A stretch of DNA of 64,000 nucleotides, from the NCBI GenBank assembly GCA_016281125.1, contig JAEEIA010000065.1, positions 48,143 to 112,142 on the forward strand, written 5' to 3'. Positions 34,350 to 42,713 of this stretch are shown here, piece after piece (the stretch's first letter is position 1; every line of letters begins with the position of its first letter). The DNA comes from Oscillospiraceae bacterium (GTDB taxonomy: Bacteria; Bacillota; Clostridia; Oscillospirales; Ruminococcaceae). The notes below the pieces were generated by a model, which was not told the DNA's origin, did no database searches, and saw nothing but the letters and a program-made list of their open reading frames with translations. Position numbers and translations under genes: made by a program.

Positions 34350-37058
34350 ATGAAGCTGAACAGCAAGCTGCTGCGGGCAGGCATTTCCGTCAGCCTTGCA
34401 GTCATGATGTCCGGAATGAGCATTATTTCCGCATTTGCTGCCGCCGGTGAGGATCCTGGAAAAGTGGATGATAAAGACAAAAATTTCCCGGATCCGTCCA
34501 GCTTTTCCTATGACGATGTTGAGGTCAACTTCGCCAAGGCGCTGCAATATTCGATCTATTTCTACGATGCGAATAAATGTGGCAAGCGTACAGGAAATCT
34601 GGAGTGGCGCGGCGACTGCCACATGGAGGATGAACATATTCCGCTGAAAAAATACGGTGAGGATTTCAAGGGCGTCAATGTTTCGGATGCGTTTATCAGC
34701 AAGAACAAGGCGATTCTCGATCCGGACGGTGACGGCTGCCTCAACTGCGAAGGCGGTATGCATGACGCGGGCGACCATGTCAAGTTCTGTCTGCCGGGCT
34801 CCTATGCAGCCTCTACACTCGGCTGGGGCTACTATGAGTTCCGTGATGACTACAAGAAAACCGGAAATCAGGAGCATATTGAGCAGATTCTCCATGCGTT
34901 CTGCGATTTCTATCTGAACAGCATTTATTACTATGAGGACGGCTCTGTTCTGGCGTATGTGTATCAGGTCGGTGAGGGCAATATCGACCATAACTACTGG
35001 ATTGCTCCGGATCTCCAGAACGAACGCCTGCTCGACTTTGCAAGACCTGCTTATCTTGCAACCGTTGATACGCCGGCTTCTGATATGTGTGCCGGTACCG
35101 CAGCTGCACTGGCTCTGAGTTATCTGAACTTCAAGGATACCGAGCCGGAGTATGCGGAAAAATGCCTCAAGGGCGCCTATGCGCTGTATGAATTCGCTGT
35201 TGAAACCCATGCGGAAACGGAAGGCGACAAGGTGACCTCCCTTGGCTATGACGGCGGCTTCTATACCTCCAGCTACGACTATGACGAGCTGGCATGGGCA
35301 GCTGTGTGGCTGTATATCTGTACGATTGACAAGGATCCTGCAAAGCAGCAGGAAGCCTACGACAAGTACATTGAGGCGATCATTTCCGTTGACATGGAAA
35401 CAACCGGCGCAATGGGTGCGCATCCGTATACCGGATATATGAAGCGCATCATCAAGGACACCGGCAACTGCTGGCAGAACATCTGGGTTCACTGCTGGGA
35501 TACCGTCTGGGGCGGCGTCTTCGCAAAGCTGGCTCCGATCACCAACACTGCAAGAGATTGGTATATTTTCCGCTGGAATCTCGAATACTTCTCCGGCATG
35601 AGCGAATCGGACGAAAAGGCTATGAAACAGCCTGCCTGCCCGGTCGGTGTTCATTCGCACAAGAAATTCGGTACGGACGATGAGATCTGGAACAAGCCGA
35701 TGACGGCTGACCAGATCAACGATCTACCTGATACCGACGGTGCATTCCTTGCAAAAACGCCGCACGGCTTTGCCATGCTGAACGATTACGGCTCTGCGCG
35801 TTACGATACTGCTGCACAGCTCTGTGCATGTGTATACGCGAAGGAAACCGGCGACAAGACCTTCTCCGACTGGGCAGAGGGCCAGATGGAATACATCATG
35901 GGCAAAAACCCGATGAACCGTCCGTATATCGTCGGCTATTCTCCGACAGCTGCATCGCATCCGCATCACCGTGCTGCACACGGTTCGCTGGATCTGAACA
36001 TGGATCATCCGGCGGATCAGACGCATGTTCTCTGGGGCGCTCTGGTCGGCGGCCCGGACGGCGGCGACTGGCACCGTGACATTACCAAGGACTATATCTA
36101 CAACGAAGTTGCAGTGGACTATAATGCTGCATTTGTCGGTGCATGCGCAGGTCTGTATCACTTCTACGGTACAGAGGACATGAAGCCGACCCCGAATTTC
36201 CCGCCGCTGGAATCCACCTACAAGACCGCTGAGGAGATGCAGGAATTTACCCTGAAGGCTGCCATCGGTCAGGAGGATAACATGGCAACGCAGGTTCTGG
36301 TCGAAATTTCGAACATGACTCAGCGTCCGCCGCGTTATCCGGATGAAATCAAGGTGCGCTACTATTTCAGTGCGAAGGAACTCTACGACAACAACTGCAA
36401 GCTGGAGGATATCACGATCCGCCCGGATTATGATGCCATGAAATCTGCTACCAACGGTGAATACCAGGTGCAGTATGACATCGTGGAGTACGGCGATAAC
36501 GGTGAATGCTATCTGGAGCTGACCTGGAAGGGCTATCAGTTCTACGGTTCGCTCCAATGCCAGTTCGCGCTCATGGACGCAGTACAGAACGATCAGTATA
36601 CCTTTATCTGGGATCCGACAAACGATTATAGCCGCAGCGATCTGAAAACAGCAGAAGAACTCGGCGTTTCGCTGAACGTGGCGCCTTATCTGTATGATAA
36701 GATTACGATGTATGTAGACGGGAAGCAGGTCTGGGGTGTTGCACCGGACGGCTCTAAGCCGGAACCGGATGAACCCGCTCCGACTGGCAGTACCACGACT
36801 GCGGCTCCGACAACTACAAAATCCGTCACGCCTTCGACCGTCAAGTACGGCGATGTCAATGAGGATGACTCCGTTGACGTGGCAGACGTTGTTCTGCTCG
36901 CACGGTACTGCGTCGAGGATGTGACTGCAAAAATCTCTGAACAGGGTATGAAGAACGCTGACTGCAAGCTGGACGGCAATGTAGATCCGGAAGACGGCGC
37001 CAAGATTTTGCAGTATATTGCAAAAATCATCACGTATTCCGATCTCGGCAAGAAGTAA
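34350..37058 (+). CDS. Cellulosomal GH9 endoglucanase with CBM3-like module and dockerin (copy 1)
   Basis: A 902-residue secreted cellulase. Signal peptide residues 1-30 (cleavage near SAFA). The GH9 catalytic domain (about 45-605) shows GGMHDAGDHVKF (Asp pair that activates water), HPHHRAAHGS (substrate His) and YNEVAVDYNAA (Glu acid). A CBM3c-like module follows (about 630-800, RPPRYPDEIKVRYYFSAKEL and the end motif YVDGKQVWGV), which in this architecture makes the enzyme processive. A Pro/Thr linker (TTTAAPTTT) leads to a dockerin (about 830-902: [16 protein letters not shown] and DCKLDGNVDPEDGAKIL). GGAGGGG precedes the ATG. It lies 91 bases after secA with no obvious own promoter. It is paralogous to the gene at 38651. 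Confidence 0.95.
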   Translation: MKLNSKLLRAGISVSLAVMMSGMSIISAFAAAGEDPGKVDDKDKNFPDPSSFSYDDVEVNFAKALQYSIYFYDANKCGKRTGNLEWRGDCHMEDEHIPLKKYGEDFKGVNVSDAFISKNKAILDPDGDGCLNCEGGMHDAGDHVKFCLPGSYAASTLGWGYYEFRDDYKKTGNQEHIEQILHAFCDFYLNSIYYYEDGSVLAYVYQVGEGNIDHNYWIAPDLQNERLLDFARPAYLATVDTPASDMCAGTAAALALSYLNFKDTEPEYAEKCLKGAYALYEFAVETHAETEGDKVTSLGYDGGFYTSSYDYDELAWAAVWLYICTIDKDPAKQQEAYDKYIEAIISVDMETTGAMGAHPYTGYMKRIIKDTGNCWQNIWVHCWDTVWGGVFAKLAPITNTARDWYIFRWNLEYFSGMSESDEKAMKQPACPVGVHSHKKFGTDDEIWNKPMTADQINDLPDTDGAFLAKTPHGFAMLNDYGSARYDTAAQLCACVYAKETGDKTFSDWAEGQMEYIMGKNPMNRPYIVGYSPTAASHPHHRAAHGSLDLNMDHPADQTHVLWGALVGGPDGGDWHRDITKDYIYNEVAVDYNAAFVGACAGLYHFYGTEDMKPTPNFPPLESTYKTAEEMQEFTLKAAIGQEDNMATQVLVEISNMTQRPPRYPDEIKVRYYFSAKELYDNNCKLEDITIRPDYDAMKSATNGEYQVQYDIVEYGDNGECYLELTWKGYQFYGSLQCQFALMDAVQNDQYTFIWDPTNDYSRSDLKTAEELGVSLNVAPYLYDKITMYVDGKQVWGVAPDGSKPEPDEPAPTGSTTTAAPTTTKSVTPSTVKYGDVNEDDSVDVADVVLLARYCVEDVTAKISEQGMKNADCKLDGNVDPEDGAKILQYIAKIITYSDLGKK

Positions 37059-37076
37059 TACAAAAAGTTGCAGAAT

Positions 37077-37110
37077 ATTCAGCGGTGTATCATGCGGTGC
37101 ACCGCTGAAT
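37077..37110 (+). other. Hairpin without T run between the first GH9 gene and rarA
   Basis: Perfect eleven-base stem ATTCAGCGGTG / CACCGCTGAAT with a twelve-base loop, followed by CTCTAAAAGG, which is the rarA ribosome-binding region. It is not a typical terminator; it could attenuate transcription or protect the cellulase mRNA 3' end. Confidence 0.7.
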
Positions 37111-37132
37111 CTCTAAAAGGAGCGGAACACCC

Positions 37133-38431
37133 ATGGTGCCACTTGCGGAACGGCTGCGGCCGAAAACCCTGGAGGAAATGGTCGGGCAGAAGCATTTGTT
37201 CGGCCCCGGCAGGCCGATGCGCAGAATCATTGAATCCGGACACATCCCGAACATGATCTTTTACGGGCCGTCCGGCGTCGGCAAAACGACTGTTGCAAGA
37301 ATGATTGCTGACAAGTCGGATCTGTCGCTGCACAAGCTGAACGGCACGACCGCTTCTGTGGGAGATATCCGCGACGCCTTGCAGGACAGCGGTTCGCTGT
37401 TTGGCTCCAACGGCGTTTTGCTCTATCTGGATGAGATTCAGTACCTTAACAAAAAACAGCAGCAAAGTCTGCTGGAGTACATCGAAAACGGCAGCGTCAC
37501 GCTGATTGCTTCGACAACCGAAAATCCGTATTTCGCCGTATTCAATGCGATTATCAGCCGGTCAACGGTGTTTGAATTCAAGCCTGTGAGCAAGGAGGAA
37601 ATTCTGCCCGCGATTCAGCGTGCATATGATTTTCTTGCGTATGAGCAGGGGATTACGATTGATTGTCCGGATGATGTCAGGGCTTATATTGCAGCCGGCT
37701 GCGGCGGTGACGTCCGCAAGGCCGTTAATACGGTTGAGCTTTCCGTTCTGGCCGCCAGACGGGAGGGGAGGATTGCATATGTTGAGGCTGAGGCGGTTCA
37801 GACACTGACACAGCGCAGCAATATGCGCTATGACAAGGACGGCGATCAGCATTACGATCTGCTGTCTGCGCTCCACAAATCTATCCGCGGTTCCGATGAA
37901 AATGCCGCGATCCATTACGCCGCAAGGCTGATGGAAACAGGCGATCTGCTGCCGCTGTGCCGCAGACTGCTCTGCATCGCGTCAGAGGATGTCGGACTTG
38001 CGTATCCGCTGGCGATTCCGATTGTGAAGGCAGCTGTTGATACAGCTTTGCAGCTTGGAATGCCGGAGGCAAGACTGCCGCTTTCCAACGCAGTGATTCT
38101 GCTTGCGACTGCGCCGAAATCCAACAGCGCTTATCTGGCTGCGGATGCCGCGTTTGCAGACATTCGCGCCGGCCTTTCCGGAGATTTCCCGCGTGCGCTT
38201 CAGAATGTGCATTTCGACGGTGCAGATGCCGCTGTTCGGGGACAGCATTATCTGTATCCGCATGACTATCCGAATCACTGGGTTGCGCAGCAGTATCTGC
38301 CGGATACGCTGAAAGACCGCGTTTACTATCATCCCGCCGACAACCGGCAGGAACAGGCAGCAAAGGAATACTGGGAAAAAATCAAAGCCCAGTCCGCTGA
38401 AAAAAACAAAGGTTCCAATGATAAACGCTGA
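37133..38431 (+). CDS. rarA: Replication-associated recombination protein RarA (MgsA)
   Basis: A 432-residue AAA+ ATPase of the RarA/MgsA/WHIP family, related to clamp loaders and acting at stalled forks. It begins PLAERLRPKTLEEMVGQ, with Walker A YGPSGVGKTTVA, Walker B LLYLDEIQ, sensor IASTTENPYF and the RarA-specific C-terminal tetramerisation region (ASEDVGLAYP, PHDYPNHWVAQQYLP). AAAAGGAG precedes the ATG. A housekeeping gene wedged between two cellulase paralogues. Confidence 0.96.
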   Translation: MVPLAERLRPKTLEEMVGQKHLFGPGRPMRRIIESGHIPNMIFYGPSGVGKTTVARMIADKSDLSLHKLNGTTASVGDIRDALQDSGSLFGSNGVLLYLDEIQYLNKKQQQSLLEYIENGSVTLIASTTENPYFAVFNAIISRSTVFEFKPVSKEEILPAIQRAYDFLAYEQGITIDCPDDVRAYIAAGCGGDVRKAVNTVELSVLAARREGRIAYVEAEAVQTLTQRSNMRYDKDGDQHYDLLSALHKSIRGSDENAAIHYAARLMETGDLLPLCRRLLCIASEDVGLAYPLAIPIVKAAVDTALQLGMPEARLPLSNAVILLATAPKSNSAYLAADAAFADIRAGLSGDFPRALQNVHFDGADAAVRGQHYLYPHDYPNHWVAQQYLPDTLKDRVYYHPADNRQEQAAKEYWEKIKAQSAEKNKGSNDKR

Positions 38432-38650
38432 TAAGTTTATCGGGAATACACAGGCACTGCACCGGATTTCCGGTTCATGCGCCGTAATCTTATTACAGGG
38501 GGTATGCAGAAACAGCCGGTACGGGTAAAACCGGCGCAATCCGCCTGCGGCATGCAATTCAGGGTGCTGCCGCAAAACAATACCTTGTAATCACTGGGGG
38601 ATTACAGAAAATGGCACTGCGCCAACAAAGAAAAGGAGTAGATAACCATT
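38432..38650 (+). other. Structured 219-base leader of the second GH9 gene
   Basis: No gene is seen, but the stretch is dense in potential helices: GATAAAC/GTTTATC (38420-38441), ACCGG/CCGGT, GTAAT/ATTAC, GCCGGT/ACCGGC (38515-38535), TGCGGCA/TGCCGCA (about 38546-38573) and TGTAATC...GATTACA. No clear sigma-A promoter and no known riboswitch consensus was recognised. Purpose unknown; a regulatory RNA leader is possible. Confidence 0.55.
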
Positions 38651-41467
38651 ATGAAGCACAGAAGCAAATTGCTGAAGGCCGGAATCAGTCTTTGCCTTTC
38701 AGCTGTCATGACGTGTACAGCGATGATGACAGCGTTTGCAACGGCAGGCGAGGATCCCGGAACCGTGGATGACAAGGATAAGACGTTCCCGGATCCGAGC
38801 ACGTTTTCCTATGATGACGTCGAAGTCAATTTTGCAAAGGGATTGCAGTATACGCTGCATTTCTACGATGCAAACAAGTGCGGCAAACGCACCGGTCGTC
38901 TGGAATGGCGTGCGGACTGCCACATGGAGGATCAGAAGATCCCTCTCAAGCAGTACGGCGAGGATTTCAAGGGCATCAATCTGCCGAACTCCTGGATCGA
39001 GGAACACAAGGATGAGCTTGATCCGGACGGCGACGGCTGTCTTGACCTTGAGGGCGGCATGCACGATGCCGGTGACCATGTCAAATTCGGTCTGCCGGGT
39101 TCCTATGCTGCATCGACGCTCGGCTGGGGCTATTATGAGTTCCGCGATGCTTATGAAAAGACCGGCAATGCAGAGCATATGGAGGATATCCTGCATGCGT
39201 TCTGTGATTTCTATCTGAAAGCGCTGTATTACGACAAGGACGGCAAGCTGCTTGCGTACTGCTATCAGGTCGGTGAGGGCAATATCGACCATAACTACTG
39301 GCTCTGTCCGGATCTCCAGGGTGAGCATCTGCTCGATTTTGCAAGACCTGCTTACCTCTGCACCGAGCAGAATGTGTTCAAGGGCGGCGATTCCGTCGGT
39401 GCTGCTGAATCGAAGCTGGAGGGTGAAACCAACGCTGCAAAGGCGAAGGCCAAGCAGACGGATTCCCGTGCATCCGATATGTGCGGCGGCGCTGCTGCTG
39501 CATTGGCCATCAGCTACCTGAACTTCAAGGATACCGATCCGGATTACGCAAAGAAGTGCCTCAAGGGTGCAAAGGATCTGTATGAAATGGCTGTTGCCTC
39601 TCATGAAGAAACTGAGGACTTTAAGGTCTTGACCCGCGGCTATGACGGCGGCTTCTACGAGTCCAGCTATGACTACGATGAAATCTCGTGGGCAGCTGTG
39701 TGGCTGTACTACTGTGCCTGCGACGGCGATATTTCCGTCCGCAATGAAGAGGCGTATGAAAAGTACATCACGCCGATTATTTCTATTGATATGGATACCA
39801 CGTTCGACAACGGCGGTCATCCCTATACCGGCTGGTTCAGACGTATCATGAAGGATACGAACAACTGCTGGAACAACATCTGGGTTCACTGCTGGGATAC
39901 CGTCTGGGGCGGCGTGTTTGCAAAGCTGGCTCCGGTTACCAACATTCAGCGTGACTGGTACATCTTCCGCTGGAACTGCGAGTTCTGGTCGGGTGTTACG
40001 CACCTTGATCCCGGTCTTGTCGATACAATCTACGATCAGCCGTTTGAGTGGGACAAGGATCCTGCAAAGCCGGACTGGACAGACTTCCTTTCGACTTCCC
40101 CGGCAGGCTTCGCGGTTCTGAACGAGTATGGCTCCGCGCGTTACAACACCGCCGGACAGCTCTGCTGCCTTGTGTATGCAAAGGAAGCGCTGAATCATGA
40201 GAAAAAACAGGATCCGCTGCGCTTTGCAAAATGGGCAGAGGGACAGATGGAATACATCATGGGCAAAAACCCGATGAACCGCCCGTATATCGTCGGCTGG
40301 TCCCCGACAGCGGCATCGCATCCGCATCACCGTGCAGCACACGGTTCCAAGGATCTGAACATGGATCACCCGGCAGATCAGGTGCATATCCTTTGGGGTG
40401 CACTGGTCGGCGGCCCGGATTCCAACGACTGGCACCGTGACATCACGAAGGACTATGTTTACAACGAAGTTGCCGTTGACTACAATGCGGCCGTTGTCGG
40501 CGCATGCGCAGGTCTGTACCACTTCTTCGGTACAGAGGATATGAAGAATCAGGATAACTTCCCGCCTCCGGAAGCAAGCTACAAGTCGCCGGAGGAGCTC
40601 CGTGAATTTGTCCTGAAAGCAGCTGTCGGACAGGACAATAACCGCAGCACGCAGGTGCTGATCGCATTCACAAATGAAACCCTGCTTCCTCCGCGTTATC
40701 TCACAGAGGCAAAAGCACGTTATTACTTCAATATCTCTGAGCTGCTTGCAGAAGGTCAGACTGTGAACGACATCAATGTCGAGATGCAGTATGACAAGAT
40801 GGCAGCAAACTCGCAGAATCAGTATCAGGTCAAGACCGAGATCGTCCAGTACAACGACAAGGGTGACTGCTATGTCGAAATGACATGGGGCGACTTCAAA
40901 TACTACGGCGAAATGGATTATCAGTTTGCAATCGTTGCGCCGAAGCTGAAGGTTGTTCCTGCTGATGAGGATAACCCGAACGAAAGACACGTTGCAATCT
41001 GGGATTCCACCAACGATTACAGCCGTCAGGATCTCGCATCTGAAACGGAGCTCGGCAAATCGCTGAACGAGTGCCCTGAGGAGTACGACCGCATTACGCT
41101 GTATGTGGACGGCAAGCATGTCTGGGGCGTTTCGCCTGCGGATGCACCTGCGCTCTTTGATGAGGTTCCCGGCCAGGCACCGCAGCCGATCTCTGCTGAA
41201 ACCAATCCTTCGACTCCTGCAACGACACCGAAAGAATCGACCGATAAAACGGCGTCTTACGGTGATGTCAACTGCGATAAGAGCGTTGATGTTGCTGACG
41301 TTGTGCTGCTTTGCCGTGTCCTCGTCGAGGACAGAGAGGCGAAGGTCAGCGATCAGGGTATGAAGAACGCTGACTGCAACAACAACCAGAAAACCGATCC
41401 GGATGACGCTGTTATGATTCTGAAATACATCGCAAAGATTCTGAAGCTCAGCGATCTCGGCAAATAA
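38651..41467 (+). CDS. Cellulosomal GH9 endoglucanase with CBM3-like module and dockerin (copy 2)
   Basis: A 938-residue paralogue of the gene at 34350, with the same plan: signal peptide (1-30), GH9 domain (GGMHDAGDHVKF, HPHHRAAHGS, YNEVAVDYNAA), CBM3c-like module (about 652-830, end motif YVDGKHVWGV), Pro/Thr/Ser linker and dockerin (about 870-938: DVNCDKSVDVADVVLL and DCNNNQKTDPDDAVMIL). It carries an extra Lys/Ala-rich insertion of about 28 residues (VGAAESKLEGETNAAKAKA) just before the conserved SDMCGGAAAALAISYL helix. AAAGGAG precedes the ATG. The second dockerin repeat has Asn/Gln-rich calcium positions (NNNQK), which may weaken calcium binding. Confidence 0.95.
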   Translation: MKHRSKLLKAGISLCLSAVMTCTAMMTAFATAGEDPGTVDDKDKTFPDPSTFSYDDVEVNFAKGLQYTLHFYDANKCGKRTGRLEWRADCHMEDQKIPLKQYGEDFKGINLPNSWIEEHKDELDPDGDGCLDLEGGMHDAGDHVKFGLPGSYAASTLGWGYYEFRDAYEKTGNAEHMEDILHAFCDFYLKALYYDKDGKLLAYCYQVGEGNIDHNYWLCPDLQGEHLLDFARPAYLCTEQNVFKGGDSVGAAESKLEGETNAAKAKAKQTDSRASDMCGGAAAALAISYLNFKDTDPDYAKKCLKGAKDLYEMAVASHEETEDFKVLTRGYDGGFYESSYDYDEISWAAVWLYYCACDGDISVRNEEAYEKYITPIISIDMDTTFDNGGHPYTGWFRRIMKDTNNCWNNIWVHCWDTVWGGVFAKLAPVTNIQRDWYIFRWNCEFWSGVTHLDPGLVDTIYDQPFEWDKDPAKPDWTDFLSTSPAGFAVLNEYGSARYNTAGQLCCLVYAKEALNHEKKQDPLRFAKWAEGQMEYIMGKNPMNRPYIVGWSPTAASHPHHRAAHGSKDLNMDHPADQVHILWGALVGGPDSNDWHRDITKDYVYNEVAVDYNAAVVGACAGLYHFFGTEDMKNQDNFPPPEASYKSPEELREFVLKAAVGQDNNRSTQVLIAFTNETLLPPRYLTEAKARYYFNISELLAEGQTVNDINVEMQYDKMAANSQNQYQVKTEIVQYNDKGDCYVEMTWGDFKYYGEMDYQFAIVAPKLKVVPADEDNPNERHVAIWDSTNDYSRQDLASETELGKSLNECPEEYDRITLYVDGKHVWGVSPADAPALFDEVPGQAPQPISAETNPSTPATTPKESTDKTASYGDVNCDKSVDVADVVLLCRVLVEDREAKVSDQGMKNADCNNNQKTDPDDAVMILKYIAKILKLSDLGK

Positions 41468-41477
41468 GCAAAACGAA

Positions 41478-41518
41478 GAACCCTGCTGTACATTCTCAGT
41501 ACAGCAGGGTTCATTTTT
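41478..41518. terminator. Bidirectional terminator after the second GH9 gene
   Basis: GAACCCTGCTGTAC / GTACAGCAGGGTTC, fourteen-base stem, seven-base loop, T run on the plus strand; it also abuts the stop of the convergent AEC transporter. Confidence 0.92.
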
Positions 41519-42489
41519 TATCGCAGACAAATCCACATCAGCAACGGAAAGGAAACCAAAGAGAACAGCGTCGTCAGGAAGATGCCCTGTGAGGCCAGAT
41601 GCTCGTCACCGCCGTATTCGGTTGCGAACAGCGCAGTCGTATTGGCGATCGGCATACAGGAGAGCAGCAGCAGCGTCGGCGTCAGCACCGGATGATTCAC
41701 AATCAGCCGGATGACAACCCAGAACACCAGCGGCAGCGCAATCTGCCGAAGCAGAACGTAAAGATTCAGCCGCATGTTTGTCAGCATATCCTTGCCTTTC
41801 ATACCGTTCAGGTTCGCGCCGACAACCAGCATCGCCAGGGGAGAGGTGAGTCCGCCGAGCGTATCGCAGGTATCAGCCAGGAGCGCTGGCATCCGGATCC
41901 GGAATACAAAAATCAGTACGCCGACCGCGGTACAGAGCACCGCCGGTGTCAGCAGCAGCTTTTTCCACGGAATCGAACGCAGCTGTTCTGCCGTTCCTGC
42001 GTTTTCATCGGAACCGGCGCCGCCCATCAGTACGACACCGAAAGTATAGACAAAGATATTGAACACACTGTTCAGAATCGCAGCGTAAAACAGCCCTTCC
42101 GTGCCGAACACTGCGGATACGACCGGAAAGCCCATGAACCCGACGTTCCCGAAGATTGTCATAAAGATATACAGCCGACGCTCCTTTTTCGGCGTCCGGA
42201 TTCCGTATGCAATGATGAGGGACAGTACAATCAGAATCAGATAAAATGCAAAGCAATACGCAAACAGCGTTCCGACGCCGAGCCCGCCCGGATCGGATTG
42301 CTCGCTGACCATCAGCATCCGGTCGTGGAAGGCATCAATCATCATCATCGGCGTCGTGACATACAGCAGCAGCTTTGTCAGCTTTTGCTTGGTATGGACA
42401 TCCAGAATGCCGATCTTGGCGAGCACTACGCCAAGCATCAGCAGCAGAAACAACTTGCCCATCTGCGCAAGTATCACATCAATATGCAT
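41518..42489 (-). CDS. AEC (auxin efflux carrier) family transporter
   Basis: A 323-residue membrane protein with about ten hydrophobic segments. The repeated AEC pattern is visible as KLLLYVTTPMMMIDAF near the N-terminus and GNVGFMGFPVVSAVFG in the middle, with LVVGANLNG in the second half. Bacterial AEC proteins export organic acids such as malate or others; the substrate cannot be read. ATG 42489 was chosen (MHIDVILAQMGKLF) because GAGG lies upstream and the longer frame covers the promoter. Confidence 0.88.
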   Translation of the reverse strand: MHIDVILAQMGKLFLLLMLGVVLAKIGILDVHTKQKLTKLLLYVTTPMMMIDAFHDRMLMVSEQSDPGGLGVGTLFAYCFAFYLILIVLSLIIAYGIRTPKKERRLYIFMTIFGNVGFMGFPVVSAVFGTEGLFYAAILNSVFNIFVYTFGVVLMGGAGSDENAGTAEQLRSIPWKKLLLTPAVLCTAVGVLIFVFRIRMPALLADTCDTLGGLTSPLAMLVVGANLNGMKGKDMLTNMRLNLYVLLRQIALPLVFWVVIRLIVNHPVLTPTLLLLSCMPIANTTALFATEYGGDEHLASQGIFLTTLFSLVSFPLLMWICLR

Positions 42490-42561
42490 AGAACCTCTTT
42501 CCGGCAGAAGAAATGCGGCATTCAGCCGCATTCTGTTTTCGTTGTGTTTGAATCCGGTATT

Positions 42562-42590
42562 ATTATAGCGCGAATGGCTGGATTTGTCAA
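42562..42590 (-). promoter_or_regulatory. Promoter of the AEC transporter
   Basis: Minus strand TTGACA (42590-42585), 17-base spacer, TATAAT (42567-42562), a consensus sigma-A promoter. Confidence 0.9.
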
Positions 42591-42649
42591 GGAACACAGA
42601 GAATCCTTATCAGCGCCGCACAGAGAATGCATTGATTGTATAAGGAACC

Positions 42650-42678
42650 TTGACTTTTCACCACATTTGTTGTATAAT
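42650..42678 (+). promoter_or_regulatory. Promoter of the clan-A glycoside hydrolase gene
   Basis: TTGACT (42650-42655), 17-base spacer, TATAAT (42673-42678). Confidence 0.85.
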
Positions 42679-42713
42679 ATATCCATAGATATTATTTGCA
42701 TGGGGGAATCCAT

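Noticed and set aside
38432..38650. Cobalamin or cyclic-di-GMP riboswitch in the GH9 leader
   Set aside because: A GGTnnnGGTAAAACCGG-like stretch hints at a cobalamin core, but the B12 box and other conserved elements are absent, and the GEMM consensus does not fit either.
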